DNA of 64,000 nucleotides. It comes from Filosporella fistucella (lineage: Eukaryota; Ascomycota; Leotiomycetes; Helotiales). The notes beneath the pieces were generated by a model. The model ran no database searches and was not told where the DNA came from. It was given only the letters and a program-made list of their open reading frames with translations. Shown here in pieces: positions 63,544 through 64,000 of the stretch. Position 1 is the first letter of the stretch. Each line of letters begins with the position of its first letter. A program made the position numbers and the translations under genes. The stretch is taken from NCBI GenBank assembly GCA_030077755.1, contig JAQJZZ010000011.1, forward strand, positions 1,488,001 to 1,552,000, in the 5' to 3' direction.

Positions 63544-64000
63544 GTATATCATCTCCTTCCTGTTACCCTTTTAGAAGTTGTGAGTTAGGAATAGAGGTTG
63601 TATTTGAATCTACAAATGTAGAGCGTTATACTTTCGTTGAAATATAGAATATTGTAGACGTGATTCCCATTCCACCTTACCTTCTGCCACCGTCCAACTG
63701 CTCCCGACGGCTCAGAGATGCTCGCCCAAGCAATGAGGTTCAAGTCCAGGACGGAGCCAAGAGCGCCGTCCCAACGCAGAAAGCAGGCTAGGGCAGTCTT
63801 CCTGTGACTTTGGGAATCACAGACTTGTAAGAGTGCTGGATGACTCGTCCTAGATATAGATTAGTCCTGGCTAAGATATTCTAGCTTGAAATGTCATTTG
63901 GGATTTTCAATCTGGCCCCTGGACGGTCTCAGGATTCTCTTAATCACAGGAAGGAATCTGCCATAGGACATTAATGATAGAGCAGCGCAGGTAGGACGCA
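63544..64000. other. Intergenic or unresolved 3' end
   Basis: May contain the last intron and exon of the kinase-like gene; I could not identify them. Nothing else seen. Confidence 0.35.

Overview
The window looks like nuclear DNA of a filamentous ascomycete (Pezizomycotina; a Leotiomycetes-like genome is my inference from the gene families, not a measurement). The reasons are a fused five-domain shikimate enzyme (AROM), many 45-60 nt introns with GTRNGT-type donors and CTRAC-like branch points, and a 2.5 kb extremely AT-rich block like those left by repeat-induced point mutation (RIP). Nearly all genes are spliced. The exon structures below were built by hand from splice signals, reading phase and family resemblance. 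The summed exons come out in phase for every model listed with an exon count.

Layout. 1-8.4 kb: the housekeeping gene aro1 (minus strand), then a secreted pepsin-like aspartic protease. 9.4-11.8 kb: the AT-rich block, closed by two abutting 15-bp minisatellites. 13.5-25 kb: a chromo-like/Myb-like nuclear protein, an SRPK-type kinase with a GC-AG intron, and three uncharacterised genes. 26.7-30.1 kb: a small gene and a large AAA ATPase with similar promoters. 31.7-38.6 kb: two convergent unknown genes, a membrane protein, and a PD-(D/E)XK-like gene followed by a small protein kinase. 39.7-51.4 kb: a rearranged accessory region. 51.6-64 kb: unknown genes, a ten-exon coiled-coil gene, a long coiled-coil gene, and a kinase-like gene broken by two frameshifts.

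The strongest unusual signal is in the accessory region. A divergent gene pair (an F-box-like gene and a large gene of the fungal family often labelled geranylgeranyl pyrophosphate synthetase) is present twice, in inverted orientation about 10 kb apart, with reciprocal decay. At 40.4-43.6 kb the F-box-like copy is a pseudogene and the large gene is intact. At 49.9-51.4 kb the F-box-like gene is intact and only a 3' fragment of the large gene remains, abutting a Tc1/mariner-like transposase relic. A third relic (the 3' tail of the F-box-like gene) lies at 31.2-31.4 kb beside a tRNA-like remnant.

Other points of note: an AROM intron of 51 nt that is invisible in the reading frame, two convergent gene pairs whose coding ends overlap (one sharing a single TTAA for both stops), a 28-bp perfect palindrome 9 bp from a start codon, a single in-frame TAA in an otherwise intact 672-codon gene, and the adjacent PD-(D/E)XK-like and kinase genes. 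I see no CRISPR array, no rRNA and no complete tRNA gene.
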